Assembly: GCF_000786695.1 (NCBI RefSeq)
Contig: NZ_CP009962.1
Span: 248,001-312,000 of the forward strand
Source of the DNA: Collimonas arenae
Lineage (GTDB): Bacteria; Pseudomonadota; Gammaproteobacteria; Burkholderiales; Burkholderiaceae_D
DNA length: 64,000 nucleotides
Reading direction: 5' to 3'
Position 1 is the stretch's first letter; each line of letters starts with the position of its first letter. The notes beneath the pieces are model-generated. The model saw nothing but the letters and a program-made list of their open reading frames with translations, made no database searches and was not told the DNA's origin. A program made the translations under genes and the position numbers. Shown piece by piece: positions 25,716 to 34,549 of this stretch.

Positions 25716-27689
25716 ATGGCGCACTCAAGTCGTAGAAAATTTCTCAAAGGTTCTGTGGCAGCAATGGGAGCGACCATGCTGCCACCGGCCGTCCAGCAAG
25801 CGCTGGCGGCGCCTGCCGTCAGCGGCACGCTGGGCTCGGTCGGCCACGTCGTCATCTTCTGCCAGGAAAACCGGTCCTTCGATCATTACTTCGGCACCAT
25901 CAAGGGTGCGCGCGGGTTTAATGACGACCACGCAGCGACCATCCAGGCCACTACCCGTAACGTGTTCAGCCAGGCCGACAGCACCGGCGCCTTGTACACG
26001 CCTTGGCGTCTGAATTCCAGCACGGCCTCGGCGCAATGGCTGTCGGATGTGCCGCATGATCTCAACACCGGCACCGCAGCCTGGAACAAGGGGCGTAGCG
26101 ACAAATGGATTCCCAACAAGGGCATGAATTCGCACACCTACATGACGCGCAACGACCTGCCATATCACTATGCGCTGGCCGATGCCTTCACTTTGTGCGA
26201 CAACTATTTCTGCTCGGCGCGGACCTCGACCAATCCGAACCGCCTGTACCTGATGAGCGGCACCATCGATCCGCAAGGATTGAACGGCGGCCCGGCGACC
26301 ACCAATGGCTTTACCTACGGTTCGCTGACCTGGCAGACTTATCCGGAAGCGTTGCAGGCGGCCGGCATCAGCTGGCGCACTTACCAGGAAGTCGATAATT
26401 ACGACGATAACGCGCTGGCATGGTTCAAGCAGTTCCAGAACCTGCCGACCAATTCGCCCCTGTACATCAACGGCGTGCAGACGCGGGTGCTGGCGGATTT
26501 CCAGAACGATGTCACCAATGACACGCTGCCGGCGGTGTCCTGGATCGTCGCGCCTGCCGCCAAGTCCGAGCACCCTAGCGGCTCACCGAATGTCGGCGTC
26601 GATTATGTGAACCAGTTCCTGCAAGCGCTGGCGTCGAATCCCGCAGTCTGGGCCAAGACCGTATTCATCTATACCTATGACGAAAACGGCGGCTTCTACG
26701 ACCACGTCACCACGCCAACGCCACCATCCGGCACTGCCAACGAATTCGTCAGCGGCGTGCCGATCGGTCTCGGTTCGCGGGTGCCGACCATTGTCTGCTC
26801 GCCATGGAGCCGCGGCGGCTGGGTCGCCAGCGAAGTATTCGATCACACCTCTACCATCCAGTTTCTGGAAAAATGGACCGGCGTCACTTGCCCGAATATC
26901 AGCCAGTGGCGACGTGACGTCTGCGGCGACCTGACATCCTGTTTCGACTTCAGCGTCAGCAATGCCGCTTTCCCGGTGCTGCCGAATACCGCCGCGCTGG
27001 CGACCCTGGCCACCAGCCAGCAAAGCTTGCCGAAGCCGGTGCCGCCGGCGGCCAACACGGTCATGCCGCCTTACGAAGCAGGCCAGAAGCCGTTGCGGGT
27101 GCAGCCGTACCAGCTTAATGGCTGGCTGACGCAAGACCTGGCCAACAAACAGGTCTGGACCAACTGGAGCAACGGCGGCAGCAAGCCGGCGCCGCTGCAA
27201 ATCAACGTGGATAATTACCGTAGCGACAATCCATGGATGTACACCATGGCGGCTAACGCCACCTCGCGCGACTACTGGCACGTGATCAGCTACGGCAATG
27301 GCTACTACGACCTGGAACTGCTGGCGCCTAACCAGTTCTACCGGCGTTTCAAAGGCTATCTCAGCGCCACCGCATGGCAGGGCCAGCCGGAGCCGCAGGT
27401 GCAGTTGACCAACAACGGCGTCGGCCAGACGGTGACTATTTTGTTCGACAACAGCGGCACCACCAATACCGCGGTGTTCACGCTGCTGGACCGGATCACC
27501 TCAGCCAGCGTCACCAGCCAGACCATCACGGTAGCGCCGAAGCAGACCTCGACCATCCAGTTCACCACCACCAATGGCTGGTATGACTTGAAGATCACCT
27601 TGGGCGGCGACAGCAATTTCATGCAGTCGATGGTGGGCTACACTGAAGGGCAGCAAGGCCTGACGCGGCCGCCGGTATTGCGTTGGTAA
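25716..27689 (+). CDS. plcN: Tat-exported phosphocholine-type phospholipase C
   Basis: A 657-residue non-haemolytic phospholipase C of the acid phosphatase/PLC superfamily. SSRRKFLKGSVAAMGATMLPPAVQQALA is a twin-arginine signal. The catalytic signature HVVIFCQENRSFDHYFGTIKGARGF (about 44-68) carries Glu51, Asn52 and the Asp/His pair. Further metal motifs are TYDENGGFYDHVTTP and GSRVPTIVCSPWSRGGWVASEVFDHTSTIQFLEKW. Two C-terminal DUF756 beta domains follow (LQINVDNYRSDNPWMYTMAANATSRDYWHV and VTILFDNSGTTNTAVFTLLDR). It hydrolyses phosphatidylcholine outside the cell. Upstream, 25427-25715 holds only the promoter region. Repeat elements follow the stop directly. The symbol reflects the closest characterised type; haemolytic activity is not predictable. 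Confidence 0.9.
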   Translation: MAHSSRRKFLKGSVAAMGATMLPPAVQQALAAPAVSGTLGSVGHVVIFCQENRSFDHYFGTIKGARGFNDDHAATIQATTRNVFSQADSTGALYTPWRLNSSTASAQWLSDVPHDLNTGTAAWNKGRSDKWIPNKGMNSHTYMTRNDLPYHYALADAFTLCDNYFCSARTSTNPNRLYLMSGTIDPQGLNGGPATTNGFTYGSLTWQTYPEALQAAGISWRTYQEVDNYDDNALAWFKQFQNLPTNSPLYINGVQTRVLADFQNDVTNDTLPAVSWIVAPAAKSEHPSGSPNVGVDYVNQFLQALASNPAVWAKTVFIYTYDENGGFYDHVTTPTPPSGTANEFVSGVPIGLGSRVPTIVCSPWSRGGWVASEVFDHTSTIQFLEKWTGVTCPNISQWRRDVCGDLTSCFDFSVSNAAFPVLPNTAALATLATSQQSLPKPVPPAANTVMPPYEAGQKPLRVQPYQLNGWLTQDLANKQVWTNWSNGGSKPAPLQINVDNYRSDNPWMYTMAANATSRDYWHVISYGNGYYDLELLAPNQFYRRFKGYLSATAWQGQPEPQVQLTNNGVGQTVTILFDNSGTTNTAVFTLLDRITSASVTSQTITVAPKQTSTIQFTTTNGWYDLKITLGGDSNFMQSMVGYTEGQQGLTRPPVLRW

Positions 27690-27693
27690 GTTA

Positions 27694-27805
27694 AGAGGCT
27701 GTTGCACACACACCTGGCGTTGTTGCCCTTGCTGCACCCTACTAGCCGTATTAGTCGTACTGTCTTCGTCGAAGCGCCTAGCCATCTGTGTTTGTAACAG
27801 CCTCT
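27694..27805 (-). repeat. Inverted-repeat element, family A core with AGAGGCTGTT arms
   Basis: A 112-bp element five bases after the phospholipase stop. The arms begin AGAGGCTGTT at both ends and stay related for about 25 bases. Read on the minus strand, the core GACGAAGACAGTACGA...TACGGCTAG matches the elements at 11492 and 47411. It is identical in plan to the 47411 element but lacks that copy's 68-bp internal insertion. It abuts the family B element without a gap. Confidence 0.8.
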
Positions 27806-27964
27806 AAGAACCTGCTCGAAATCTGTAGCCTCAGCTACGCTGACTTGGTCGTCAGCGAGGTAAAGAGCAGCGCAAAAAGCGGAGCATACTTGAGTATGTG
27901 AGCATTTTGAGCAGCGCATGCGCCCTGTTGACGGCCTCGCAATAAGATTTCGAATAGGTTCTAA
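27806..27964 (-). repeat. Family B miniature inverted-repeat element, copy 1
   Basis: A 159-bp non-coding element with terminal inverted repeats (AGAACCT...TCGAAATCT). It is nearly identical, with about five differences, to 35740-35898 in the opposite orientation. It contains the internal palindromes CATACTTGAGTATG and GCGCATGCGC. No transposase is nearby, so it would be a MITE-like or REP-type sequence. Confidence 0.8.
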
Positions 27965-28020
27965 GAAGAAGTTGGGCCCGATGCACCGCGTGAACGGCGG
28001 CACCGGGCTGGCGGCAAGTT

Positions 28021-28521
28021 ATGGATAAGAGAATGAACGAGAAGAAATTTGCAATAGGGCTAGGTTTGGCCGGCTGTGCGTTCATCGCATTGCTGGTATA
28101 TGTGACCATGCCCGAACAGGTATCGCAATCGCCAATAGAGCTGCTTCCCGGAAGCGGCGCTGCTGCGCCCGAAACGCCGGTCCCGGCAGTGCATGCGAAA
28201 CCAGGCAATGCAGTTGCCAGGACCGTCGCAGACTGCTCGATCCAGCGCCTCGATGCATGGCGTCTGGTCAGTGTAGAGATGGGTGGATACCGGCAAGCCG
28301 GCATCGCTGTATTGAACAATGACAAGCGCGGTTCGCTCACCGTAATTGAAGGACAGAGTTTTGACAGTGATCTGTTGCCGGAAAAAATTACAAGCAATTC
28401 CGTGACATTGCGTTGCGGCCAGATGGCCCAGATCAAGATGCTGGGTGAAAGCCGCGTCTCCGTGGAAGTACCGGCCGTTCAGGAGATGAGAACAGCGTTG
28501 CCCGATCCGGACAAGCACTAG
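28021..28521 (+). CDS. Inner-membrane hypothetical protein with GspC/PilP-like domain
   Basis: A 166-residue protein with one N-terminal membrane segment (FAIGLGLAGCAFIALLVYVTM, 10-30), a Pro/Ala-rich linker and a periplasmic beta domain: DAWRLVSVEMGGYRQAGIAVLNNDKRGSLTVIEGQSFDSDLLPEKITSNSVTLRCGQM. The order 'WRLVSV - AVL - G - I - I - VTL - GQ' resembles the HR domain of type II secretion GspC and PilP. No other secretion gene is near, so the resemblance is only suggestive. The ATG at 28021 or at 28033 could be the start. The next gene is a small exported protein on the same strand. Confidence 0.55.
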   Translation: MDKRMNEKKFAIGLGLAGCAFIALLVYVTMPEQVSQSPIELLPGSGAAAPETPVPAVHAKPGNAVARTVADCSIQRLDAWRLVSVEMGGYRQAGIAVLNNDKRGSLTVIEGQSFDSDLLPEKITSNSVTLRCGQMAQIKMLGESRVSVEVPAVQEMRTALPDPDKH

Positions 28522-28628
28522 TACAAGCACTCATTTTTGCGCCAGGCCGCGTGCATGGAAATGCCCGGCGCGCCATCATTGCAACTTTGCTGCTATTCTT
28601 GCCTTTCAGAATCAGTCGGAGGAGGGCA

Positions 28629-29048
28629 ATGATGAAAAATTATCGTCATGTGATTATTGCGGCATTGTTGCTAGCGCCCGCGATCTCGATAGCCGCTCCG
28701 GCTGGTCATGATTTTTCCAGCCAGTTCCAAGCTTGTTATGCAGCAGCCGACGCCAGCAATGAAGCCAGGTCGTCATGCCTGGCCGATGAGTTGAACGCGC
28801 AAAGCAAGGCAGCAGCGGATTCGCATGCGGCAACTGCGCAAATTTTACCGGGCGCTGAAAGGCAGGCATTCACCGACGATTTCGTGTCCTGGAAAAAGAC
28901 GATTCTGCTGGATTGTTCACTGTTCGCCGACAAGCAGACGGTCGCAGTGGAGAGAGAAAATACCCGGAAATATTGCCTGATCGAGAAAACGCTGGCGCGC
29001 TTGAATGGTGACGACCTGATCCGGCAAAACAAAACGTTCGGCAAATAA
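28629..29048 (+). CDS. Small secreted hypothetical protein, 139 aa
   Basis: Not recognised. A signal peptide (MMKNYRHVIIAALLLAPAISIAAPA) is followed by a charged, helical mature domain with four cysteines (QACYAAADASNEARSSCLADELNAQSKAAAD, then LLDCSLFAD and RKYCLIEKT). The spaced cysteines and DELNAQ-type helix recall lysozyme-inhibitor LprI/DUF1311 domains, but the match is weak. GGAGGAGGG directly upstream of the ATG at 28629 decides the start. Confidence 0.6.
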   Translation: MMKNYRHVIIAALLLAPAISIAAPAGHDFSSQFQACYAAADASNEARSSCLADELNAQSKAAADSHAATAQILPGAERQAFTDDFVSWKKTILLDCSLFADKQTVAVERENTRKYCLIEKTLARLNGDDLIRQNKTFGK

Positions 29049-29135
29049 GCCGGATTGACGTCGCATTGTTGACGCGACGACGGCGGCCCGTTCAGGAACG
29101 AGGCCGCCAGCCGCCAAAAGCACTTGCTGCTTGAA

Positions 29136-29564
29136 TCAGGCTTTGACGCCGACGATCACATGCGAAGCCTTGAAAATCGCCACTACCGGCTTGCCTGCCG
29201 CCAGACCCAGCGCCTGTGCGCTTTCCTGGGTGATGATCGCCGCCAGCGTTTCGCCGCCCTTGAGGCTGACTTCGACTTCCGTATTCACAGCGCCGGACTT
29301 GACCGTTTTCACTGTGCCTTCGAGGCGGTTACGGGTTGAGAACTTGATGCCGGCGTCCGGCGTCGACAGGATCACCCACGGTGCTTTGACCAGCGCCAGT
29401 GCTTCCGAGCCGATGTTCAAATCGAGGTATTTGGTGCTCTCGCGGGTAATCACCGCGACGATACGGTCGCCGCCGGCGAGCGTCAGTTCGACTTCGTCGT
29501 TCACCGCACCCGGAAGGATGGCGGTTACCTTGCCGGCGAATTCATTACGTGCACTGGTAAGCAT
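29136..29564 (-). CDS. Double Mop (TOBE-domain) molybdate-binding protein
   Basis: A 142-residue protein of two tandem Mop domains. Each reads ARNEFAGKVTAILPGAVNDEVELTLAGGDRIVAVITRES and STRNRLEGTVKTVKSGAVNTEVEVSLKGGETLAAIITQES, each followed by a GLxxGxxxxAxxKAxxVI motif. Di-Mop proteins (molbindins) bind molybdate or tungstate in the cytoplasm and buffer or deliver it for molybdenum-cofactor enzymes. AAGGA seven bases before the ATG at 29564 supports the start. It lies back to back with a decayed LysR gene; the same pair often flanks formate dehydrogenase loci, but none is present here. Confidence 0.87.
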   Translation of the reverse strand: MLTSARNEFAGKVTAILPGAVNDEVELTLAGGDRIVAVITRESTKYLDLNIGSEALALVKAPWVILSTPDAGIKFSTRNRLEGTVKTVKSGAVNTEVEVSLKGGETLAAIITQESAQALGLAAGKPVVAIFKASHVIVGVKA

Positions 29565-29803
29565 GTTCAATTCCTTGGTTTCGTATTGAGCGCCAGGTTT
29601 GAGGATCTGGAAAAAGGGAGTTTTATCTTACTCCAATGCGCGACGCCGGCGTTCATACCAGCCTGTTATTCCGTATGCCATTCCGCGTATATCAGAGATG
29701 GATTGCAGGGGGTCAATAAGGTACGGCAAGGCGTATCAGACAGGTCGCCGTGAATCACACTATATTTACAAATATGTAACGATAATTCCAAACAAAATCC
29801 ACA

Positions 29804-30055
29804 TTCATTCGCCAATCGACCTATCTGGTCACCCTGGAGCGGGAGAAGCATTTCGGCTGAGAGGCGCTGGCTTGCCATGCTTCGCAGCTGGCCTTGTCAG
29901 GCGCCATCCGCAGCATAGAGCGAGAGCTGGGAATGACGATCGTGCAGCGCAGCCGCCGTTTTGAAGGCTTCACCCCGGATGGGGTGCTGGCATGGGCGCG
30001 GCGGGTGCTGGCCGACTGCGAAGGCCTGCGCCAGCCTGTTGCCGCTGGTCGGCTG
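29804..30055 (+). pseudogene. Truncated LysR-family regulator remnant
   Basis: One frame reads IRQSTYLVTLEREKHFG, a TGA stop at 29858, then ACHASQLALSGAIRSIERELGMTIVQRSRRFEGFTPDGVLAWARRVLADCEGLRQ. This is unmistakably the LysR winged-helix region (normally YLxxLxREKHFGRAAxxCHVSQPALSxAIRxLExELGxxIVxRxxRFxGFTPEG). The effector-binding domain is missing after about residue 80, where the sequence runs into the convergent oxidoreductase gene. Internal stop plus truncation mark it as dead. Confidence 0.8.
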
Positions 30056-30126
30056 GATCTATCGGCGCGTCATACATCGCAAGCGCTGGCCATCTGCCTG
30101 GTATTGACAGAATGCCCAGCCATTCT

Positions 30127-31092
30127 TTACTCGAAAGGAAAGCGCATATCGGAATCCGCGCGCGCCATGTCCAGGGTACGGATCATGGCGCGCGACAGAT
30201 CGAAGCGCATGATGTCGCTCTGGATCTTTCCATCGCGCAGCAAGTTCGTGAAATGCTGAGTCTCATGGCAGAGGCCATCCCCCAGGTAAGCGGCCGATAA
30301 AATATCGCTGACGCCGGATTCCCGCACTAGTAATGCCTTGCATGGATTCCACCATTTTCCTTCGATCACCAGATGTCCCTTGCTGCCGCCGATCACAGCA
30401 CGGCCGTCGCTGGCGCTGCGCATCCCGCAAAAGAAATTCGACATGCCATGCGCATGCCGGGCGCTAACTGTCGCCATTTCATCGACACCGCTGATGCCGA
30501 TATCCAGCAATGCCTTGACCTGCAAGGCCGGGCCGAGCAGATCGCAGGCAAGAAACGCAGGATAAATACCGATGTCCAGCAGGCTGCCGCCAGCCTGGGC
30601 CGGATCGAATACCTTGTGTGTGCGATCACCGAACAGGTAGGAGAAGCCAGCGTCGACAAAATTGACTTCGCCGATTGCACCGTCGCCGAGTAGCGTCTTG
30701 ATCTGTCGGTAAAGCGGATAGAAGGCCGGCTTCATGGCCTCCATGAACAGCACCTTATGTTGTTCGGCAACCGCCAGCACCGATTCCAGCTGCGCCAGGT
30801 TAGGCGCGGCCGGCTTTTCCGACAGCACCGCCAGCCCTGCCTGGAGGCATGCGATCGCGTAGGCAGGATGTTCTATATGCGGCGTGGCGATATACACAGC
30901 GTCAAGACCGGCCTCAAGCAGTTCATCCAGACTGGCATAGCTACGCGCCAGTCCATGGCGTGCGGCGAATTTTTGCGCAGATTCAATGCGCCGCGAATAG
31001 ACGCCGGCCAGTTCAGCATCCTGTACGTATTGGAAGTCATCTGCGAAACGTTCCGCGATGCCGCCGCTGCCAATGATTGCCCAACGAATCAT
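30127..31092 (-). CDS. Gfo/Idh/MocA-family oxidoreductase
   Basis: A 321-residue NAD(P)-dependent oxidoreductase. MIRWAIIGSGGIAERFADDF is the Rossmann motif (GSGGIA, 8-13), which puts the start at 31092; 15 extra upstream codons are not conserved in type. Next come AGVYSRRIESAQKFAARHG, DAVYIATPHIEHPAYAIACLQAGLAVLSEKPAAPN (the family EKP motif with its Lys) and the C-terminal sheet domain GSLLDIGIYPAFLACDLLG (DIGIYP catalytic-region motif). It resembles trans-1,2-dihydrobenzene-1,2-diol or D-xylose dehydrogenase-type members. The substrate is unknown. Probably co-directional with the YCII gene but separately expressed. Confidence 0.88.
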   Translation of the reverse strand: MIRWAIIGSGGIAERFADDFQYVQDAELAGVYSRRIESAQKFAARHGLARSYASLDELLEAGLDAVYIATPHIEHPAYAIACLQAGLAVLSEKPAAPNLAQLESVLAVAEQHKVLFMEAMKPAFYPLYRQIKTLLGDGAIGEVNFVDAGFSYLFGDRTHKVFDPAQAGGSLLDIGIYPAFLACDLLGPALQVKALLDIGISGVDEMATVSARHAHGMSNFFCGMRSASDGRAVIGGSKGHLVIEGKWWNPCKALLVRESGVSDILSAAYLGDGLCHETQHFTNLLRDGKIQSDIMRFDLSRAMIRTLDMARADSDMRFPFE

Positions 31093-31162
31093 GTGTTTCC
31101 CTGAGTGAGTTGTCGCCAAGGCGAAACGATAACGCAAATCAGGGAAACTGGTAAGGCACGGC

Positions 31163-31456
31163 CTATGCCGCGCTCAACAGGCTTTCCAGCGTACGCGCTG
31201 CGATCTTGCAATCGAACTCGGCAATCTGGTAGTCGGCCACATCGGCCTGTACGTAAGAGTCTCCCGCCAGTAACGCCAGCAGGGCCGGCTTCGGCATGGC
31301 GCTGGCCAGTATCATGCCGCCCAGGCCGCTCTTCTTGGGCCCCGCAAACAGGAAACTGCCATCGTCGATGTGCTGCTTGACCCAGGCGCCGTGGCTGGGG
31401 ATATATGGCTGGACTGCGGCTGGGGCTTGGCTATAGCTGATGTTCAGGATATACAT
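31163..31456 (-). CDS. YCII-related domain protein
   Basis: A 97-residue ferredoxin-like dimeric protein of the YciI family. MYILNISYSQAPAAVQPYIPSHGAWVKQHIDDGSFLFAGPKKSGLGGMILA contains the conserved HxxW...GxFLFAGPK segment with a His in the putative active site. The end reads DSYVQADVADYQIAEFDCKIA. Roles range from dehydrochlorination to unknown. The start at 31456 is inferred from the domain boundary (MYILNI), with a weak GAGAA upstream. Confidence 0.83.
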   Translation of the reverse strand: MYILNISYSQAPAAVQPYIPSHGAWVKQHIDDGSFLFAGPKKSGLGGMILASAMPKPALLALLAGDSYVQADVADYQIAEFDCKIAARTLESLLSAA

Positions 31457-31600
31457 GACATTCTCACTAAAGTTGTTGTGACGCCTCCAGTATGCGAAAA
31501 CTCCGGCCATGGAAAAAGCCGCATAGAGTTTTGTCATTCCACACTGTTAGTGGTCAATCATCGCCGCTGCCGTGCTGAATAATTCATGCTTTACTCATGT

Positions 31601-33538
31601 TTAAAGCTGGTCGCGCAGGATGATCCGCAGATCGCGCTTTTCCGTTCCCGACAGAACCGAAACCCTGACCGTGCTGCCGGCCGGATCGTTGCGCAGGCGA
31701 CGGCGGAACATGGAAAGTTCATTCGCGGTAACCGGCTTGTCATCGACTGCGACGATCTGGTCGCCAACGCGCAAACCTGCAGCCGCCGCCGGCCCGTTCG
31801 GCGTGACGTCGACTACCTCGAAGGCCTGGTTGCCGACATTGATCCACATGCCGGAGCGATCGTACGCGGCTGTGTCAGGCACCGGCGCGGCGCGCGGTTT
31901 CAGGTACATGATCTGGCGACCGTAGTCGAAGGTGACGATGAAGCGCTTCATGAAGCCGCTGCCGATATTGCCTTCGTAGTTGGCGTCGGAAAATGCGCCT
32001 TTATCCTGCAGCGCCAGGCTGTTGATGACGTTTTCCTGGCGCACGCCGCCCAAACTCAGTTCACTGCCGCGCACCACGTACGAGCGGGACGGGCCGCCTA
32101 CGCCCCAGCCATCGATGGCCAGTGCGCCGTTGGGGTGTTTCTCGCGCCATTGGTATTTATCGACAAAAGGCTTGGTCAGCGTCGCCTCGGAACGCGAGCC
32201 GGTATCGATATTAAAGCGGGCGGGCACGCCATCCACGGTGCCGGCCACCTGCACCATGTGGTCGTAGAACTTGAACGGCACCGGCGTGCCTGCCGCTGCA
32301 GGGGAGAATTGAGCGGGATCGGTCAAGGTGATGGTCTGGGCATCGTAGTCGAAGGTGGTGACGAAGCGCCGGAACACTTCAAAGCCGATCATGCCTTCTT
32401 CTTCGTAGCCCTCGGTTTTGGCTGAACTGAAATTCAGCACGAAGGCTGGCGTATCGCTCATGGTCATGGCGCCGACTTGTATTTTGCCGACCTTGACGTA
32501 GCCGGTGCTGACGGTCTTTTCACCGGCGCCGCCGGACTGGGCGTCGCCCTTGGGGGCAAGGCCCACCGCTGTGGCGGTCGCGGGCGTCAGGATGTTATGG
32601 CCGCCGGTGTCGAAGATGAAGCGGAACGGCCCTTTGCCATTGATGAACACCTTGGCGTAGACATGGTTGTTGAGCAGTTCGAACGGAATGGTGGTGCTGC
32701 CGCCGGGCAGGCTGAGATTGCTGCGCGACCAGGAGGGCGCTGCATACGCGCTGGCCGGCCGGGCCGGCAGAAATGCCGCTTGCGTGAGCGTCTGCAATTC
32801 GGGATCGCCGCCTGTACCGCTATCGATCTTGACGCTGCCGGCCAGCATCACGCCGTCGACCCGGCGGTAGTCGGCATAGCTGGTGGTGATGGTCAGGAAT
32901 AACTGCACTTCGACTACCCTGGCCAGTAAATGCGATTGCTGATCGAACCATGCTTCGAACGGCTTGCCCCCCTGAGGATAAACCTGCAGCACGGCATAGC
33001 TGCGGTTGCTGTCGCGCTTGAGTCCAAGACTGTTGATCTTCGCGCCTCCTCTATCGGAACGCCACCATCTGTTGGCGTTCCGATACGCTTCATTGACGGC
33101 CAGCTGGATACGGTCGCCGCCTTCTTCCGGCGTGACTGCGCCGGACTGGTCGCGCATCCACGGCTGCTTGCCGTCGAAGCCGTTGGCCCCGCTGGTCGGA
33201 TCGGTATCGGATGCATCGATAAACCAGCCGTTGCGGATATCGGCGAGGGAGGTGACGGTGCCGCTCAAGCCGTTGCCGCGATAGGCGTACAGCGCTCGTA
33301 GCGTCGCTTTGCCTCGCCAGGCGTCGCCGCCGGCGGCTGCCCTGTAGGCGGCAAGAATCCTGGCGACGTCGCGCTGTGTGGTGTCAGAGCTTTGGGCGCT
33401 GTCGGAGGCTGGCGCTATGGCCATGCTTTCTGCCCCGTGCGCAGCGCCGGCGCACGCCAAAGCGCAAGCCAGTACCAAAATATTGATATGCGGCCGCCGG
33501 CTGCTGTCCTGCGCCATCGAAGATATTGGTGTTTTCAT
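31601..33538 (-). CDS. Exported tandem retropepsin-like aspartyl protease with PDZ domain
   Basis: A 645-residue periplasmic protein. The signal peptide is MKTPISSMAQDSSRRPHINILVLACALACAGAAHG. An N-terminal beta-rich domain (about 30-250) precedes two retropepsin-like halves, each with a catalytic-type motif: FRFIFDTGGHNILTP and ARFNIDTGSRSEATLTKPF. Each half has a following hydrophobic-Gly flap-like segment (GMIGFEVFRRFVTTFDYD, GNIGSGFMKRFIVTFDYG). A C-terminal PDZ domain reads GPAAAAGLRVGDQIVAVDDKPVTANELSMFRRRLRND. It could process or bind peptides in the periplasm. The AraC regulator gene ends 40 bp upstream, so they form an operon. Confidence 0.83.
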   Translation of the reverse strand: MKTPISSMAQDSSRRPHINILVLACALACAGAAHGAESMAIAPASDSAQSSDTTQRDVARILAAYRAAAGGDAWRGKATLRALYAYRGNGLSGTVTSLADIRNGWFIDASDTDPTSGANGFDGKQPWMRDQSGAVTPEEGGDRIQLAVNEAYRNANRWWRSDRGGAKINSLGLKRDSNRSYAVLQVYPQGGKPFEAWFDQQSHLLARVVEVQLFLTITTSYADYRRVDGVMLAGSVKIDSGTGGDPELQTLTQAAFLPARPASAYAAPSWSRSNLSLPGGSTTIPFELLNNHVYAKVFINGKGPFRFIFDTGGHNILTPATATAVGLAPKGDAQSGGAGEKTVSTGYVKVGKIQVGAMTMSDTPAFVLNFSSAKTEGYEEEGMIGFEVFRRFVTTFDYDAQTITLTDPAQFSPAAAGTPVPFKFYDHMVQVAGTVDGVPARFNIDTGSRSEATLTKPFVDKYQWREKHPNGALAIDGWGVGGPSRSYVVRGSELSLGGVRQENVINSLALQDKGAFSDANYEGNIGSGFMKRFIVTFDYGRQIMYLKPRAAPVPDTAAYDRSGMWINVGNQAFEVVDVTPNGPAAAAGLRVGDQIVAVDDKPVTANELSMFRRRLRNDPAGSTVRVSVLSGTEKRDLRIILRDQL

Positions 33539-33578
33539 GGTCAGATGATGATGTACCGGGGAGGGCCGTGTCTTGAAT

Positions 33579-34268
33579 CTATTTGACCTCGTTGCGCCAT
33601 GTTCCGGGCGAGCGGCCTGTGACGGCAAACACCGTGCGCGTCATGTGCGACTGGTCGGCAAAGCCGCAATCGATGGCGATGTCGGACAGCGATTTCTCGC
33701 CGCCGACAATCCGGCGCCAGGCCAGACGTCCGCGCAACTGCACGCGATAGGCAGATGGCGTGACGCCAAACACCTTTTGGAAGCCGCGTGAAACGGTCGC
33801 ATCGGCCAGGCCGCGCGCCTGCGCCCAGTGCTGCAGTCTCAGGTGGGGATCTCGCGCCAGGTCGGCGGCCAGCTGTTCCGGCCAGTCGGCCACCGGCAAG
33901 GGCGCGGCGTGCATGGCGGACAGCACGAACGCCGCCGCTTCACGCGGATCGCGCTCCGCCAGCCGCGCCGCACTATCCGGATCGGCGATCCGCATCAACG
34001 GCGCGCTTGGTTCTTGCCAGGTGTTCAGGGGAATATTCAGTATCAGCGCACTGGCGGAGAGGTAGCGGTTGAGGTGCGCTTCGAATGCGCCATGCACCAC
34101 GATGTCGCCGGCGCTTACCCGGAAGCGGCCGCGGTCGCCGGCTTCTTCATAGCTACCCGAGAGGACCAGCGCCAGATAGCTGGCGTCATGCCGATGGCGC
34201 GGCACGAGATGGTCGCCGCGCTGGAGTTGTAATTGGCAGGGTACCGGACTAAAACAGGTTGCACTCAC
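33579..34268 (-). CDS. AraC-family transcriptional regulator
   Basis: A 229-residue regulator with an N-terminal cupin sensor (LQRGDHLVPRHRHDASYLALVLSGSYEEAGDRGRFRVSAGDIVVHGAFEAHLNRY, with HRH metal-type residues). The C-terminal double helix-turn-helix is LRLQHWAQARGLADATVSRGFQKVFGVTPSAYRVQLRGRLAWRRIVGGEKSLSDIAIDCGFADQSHMTRTVFAVTGRSPGTWRNE. It lies 40 bp before the aspartyl protease gene on the same strand and probably autoregulates this two-gene operon. The inducer is unknown. Upstream, 34269-34549 contains no gene that I can support. Confidence 0.87.
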   Translation of the reverse strand: MSATCFSPVPCQLQLQRGDHLVPRHRHDASYLALVLSGSYEEAGDRGRFRVSAGDIVVHGAFEAHLNRYLSASALILNIPLNTWQEPSAPLMRIADPDSAARLAERDPREAAAFVLSAMHAAPLPVADWPEQLAADLARDPHLRLQHWAQARGLADATVSRGFQKVFGVTPSAYRVQLRGRLAWRRIVGGEKSLSDIAIDCGFADQSHMTRTVFAVTGRSPGTWRNEVK

Positions 34269-34549
34269 ATTCAGCCTCGCCGCAAGAGGTAAAGGTTGCC
34301 GTGTTTGTTTATCGGCGGCAATAAGTGTAGCAGCCCTGGGTTTGCCTATCCCGATTTTTTGCTTGCCGGCTTGCGGATGACGCGCCGCAACATCACTTCG
34401 TCTGCGCGGGTCTGGTGCAGATCAAGCGCTGTTGTTCATTGATACGTTTGCCGTGGGCGATGGGTAGCGGCTGGTGATGCATTATGTGTGCTTGGCGGGA
34501 TCGATTTGACGCGTGCTACCCGATGAGAACTGGTACGAATGGCACGCGT

